Shown here: piece by piece, positions 5,942-6,056 of the stretch
Layout: every line of letters begins with the position of its first letter
Position numbering within the stretch: the stretch's first letter is position 1
Source of the DNA: Thermoplasmatota archaeon
GTDB lineage: Archaea > Thermoplasmatota > E2 > DHVEG-1
Assembly: GCA_030615845.1 (NCBI GenBank)
Contig: JAUWYM010000057.1
Location: 1 to 6,056 of the forward strand
Reading direction: 5' to 3'
DNA length: 6,056 nucleotides
Program-made: the position numbers and the translations under genes
The notes under the pieces: generated by a model
Database searches by the model: none
Told to the model about the DNA's origin: nothing
The model's input: only the letters and a program-made list of their open reading frames with translations

Positions 5942-6056
5942 ATAATATATAACATTAAATCTCATCATAATGTAGGTGGAATTCCTGAAACTATGTATTT
6001 GAAGTTGGTAGAGCCGCTTCGGGATCTCTACAAAGATGAGGTAAGGAAAGTTGCAA
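5942..6056 (+). pseudogene. Second guaAB fragment, opposite strand, no 5' end
   Basis: The + strand frame is open from 5942 (just after TAA at 5939-5941) to the window end, about 38 codons. From codon 5 it reads [20 protein letters not shown] and then [14 protein letters not shown], clearly the mid part of GuaAB. Relative to the other copy, four codons differ: two are synonymous (Val, Leu) and two are conservative (Leu to Ile, His to Tyr). No frame break is seen, so the source was probably a working gene in a close relative or a recent paralogue. It has neither an N-terminal half nor a start region: about 19 nt of A/T-rich DNA join it directly to the truncated guaAB on the other strand. It may be part of a chimeric contig end rather than a gene in this genome. 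Confidence 0.7.
5953..6056 (+). repeat. Inverted repeat arm 2 (window end)
   Basis: Partner of the arm at 5609-5712. The five mismatches all fall in 5953-6007; from 6008 to the last base, 49 nt are identical. Between the arms lie 240 nt of the 5' part of the truncated guaAB. The match may continue beyond the window. Confidence 0.95.

Noticed and set aside
5609..6056. Invertible DNA switch formed by the inverted guaAB copies
   Set aside because: No recombinase gene or crossover site is visible, the arms lie inside a housekeeping gene, and inversion of the segment between them would not restore a full guaAB.

Overview
The window is an AT-rich stretch of archaeal chromosome, probably a whole metagenomic contig. 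The archaeal markers are a geranylgeranylglyceryl phosphate (GGGP) synthase, which makes ether-lipid backbones, a GMP synthase split into two genes (guaAA and guaAB) rather than fused as in bacteria, an MJ0109-type inositol monophosphatase/FBPase, and an AMMECR1-family gene end. A euryarchaeal-type lineage is plausible, but the sequence alone does not fix the phylum.

Layout. Bases 1-4589 are a tightly packed + strand series: the 3' end of an AMMECR1-family gene; a type I dihydroorotase (pyrC) that overlaps it; a DUF368/PopT-type polyprenyl-phosphate translocase; the inositol monophosphatase family protein; GGGP synthase; and a UbiX-type flavin prenyltransferase. Gaps are 102, 49, 26 and 7 nt after an initial 17-nt overlap. 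From 4593 the strand flips. guaAA and guaAB lie on the minus strand, transcribed guaAB then guaAA, and converge on ubiX with only 3 nt between the stop codons. The last 104 bases are an inverted, 95% identical copy of an internal part of guaAB.

How the genes work together. pyrC and guaAA/guaAB belong to pyrimidine and purine nucleotide synthesis. The middle genes share an isoprenoid and membrane-lipid theme. GGGP synthase makes the first ether bond of archaeal lipids. UbiX uses a dimethylallyl donor to make the prenylated FMN needed by UbiD-type decarboxylases, one of which acts in the archaeal modified mevalonate pathway. The DUF368 protein is predicted to recycle a polyprenyl-phosphate carrier across the membrane. 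The IMPase-like enzyme could supply inositol for head groups or act as FBPase in gluconeogenesis. This joint role is inferred from order and family, not shown.

Most of the window is ordinary housekeeping. The one clear structural anomaly is the right end: guaAB lacks the N-terminal part that carries the ATP-pyrophosphatase P-loop, and it abuts an inverted second copy of its own middle. A chimeric contig end is the leading explanation; a real rearrangement is the alternative. I see no CRISPR array, insertion sequence, tRNA or rRNA, and no convincing new system.
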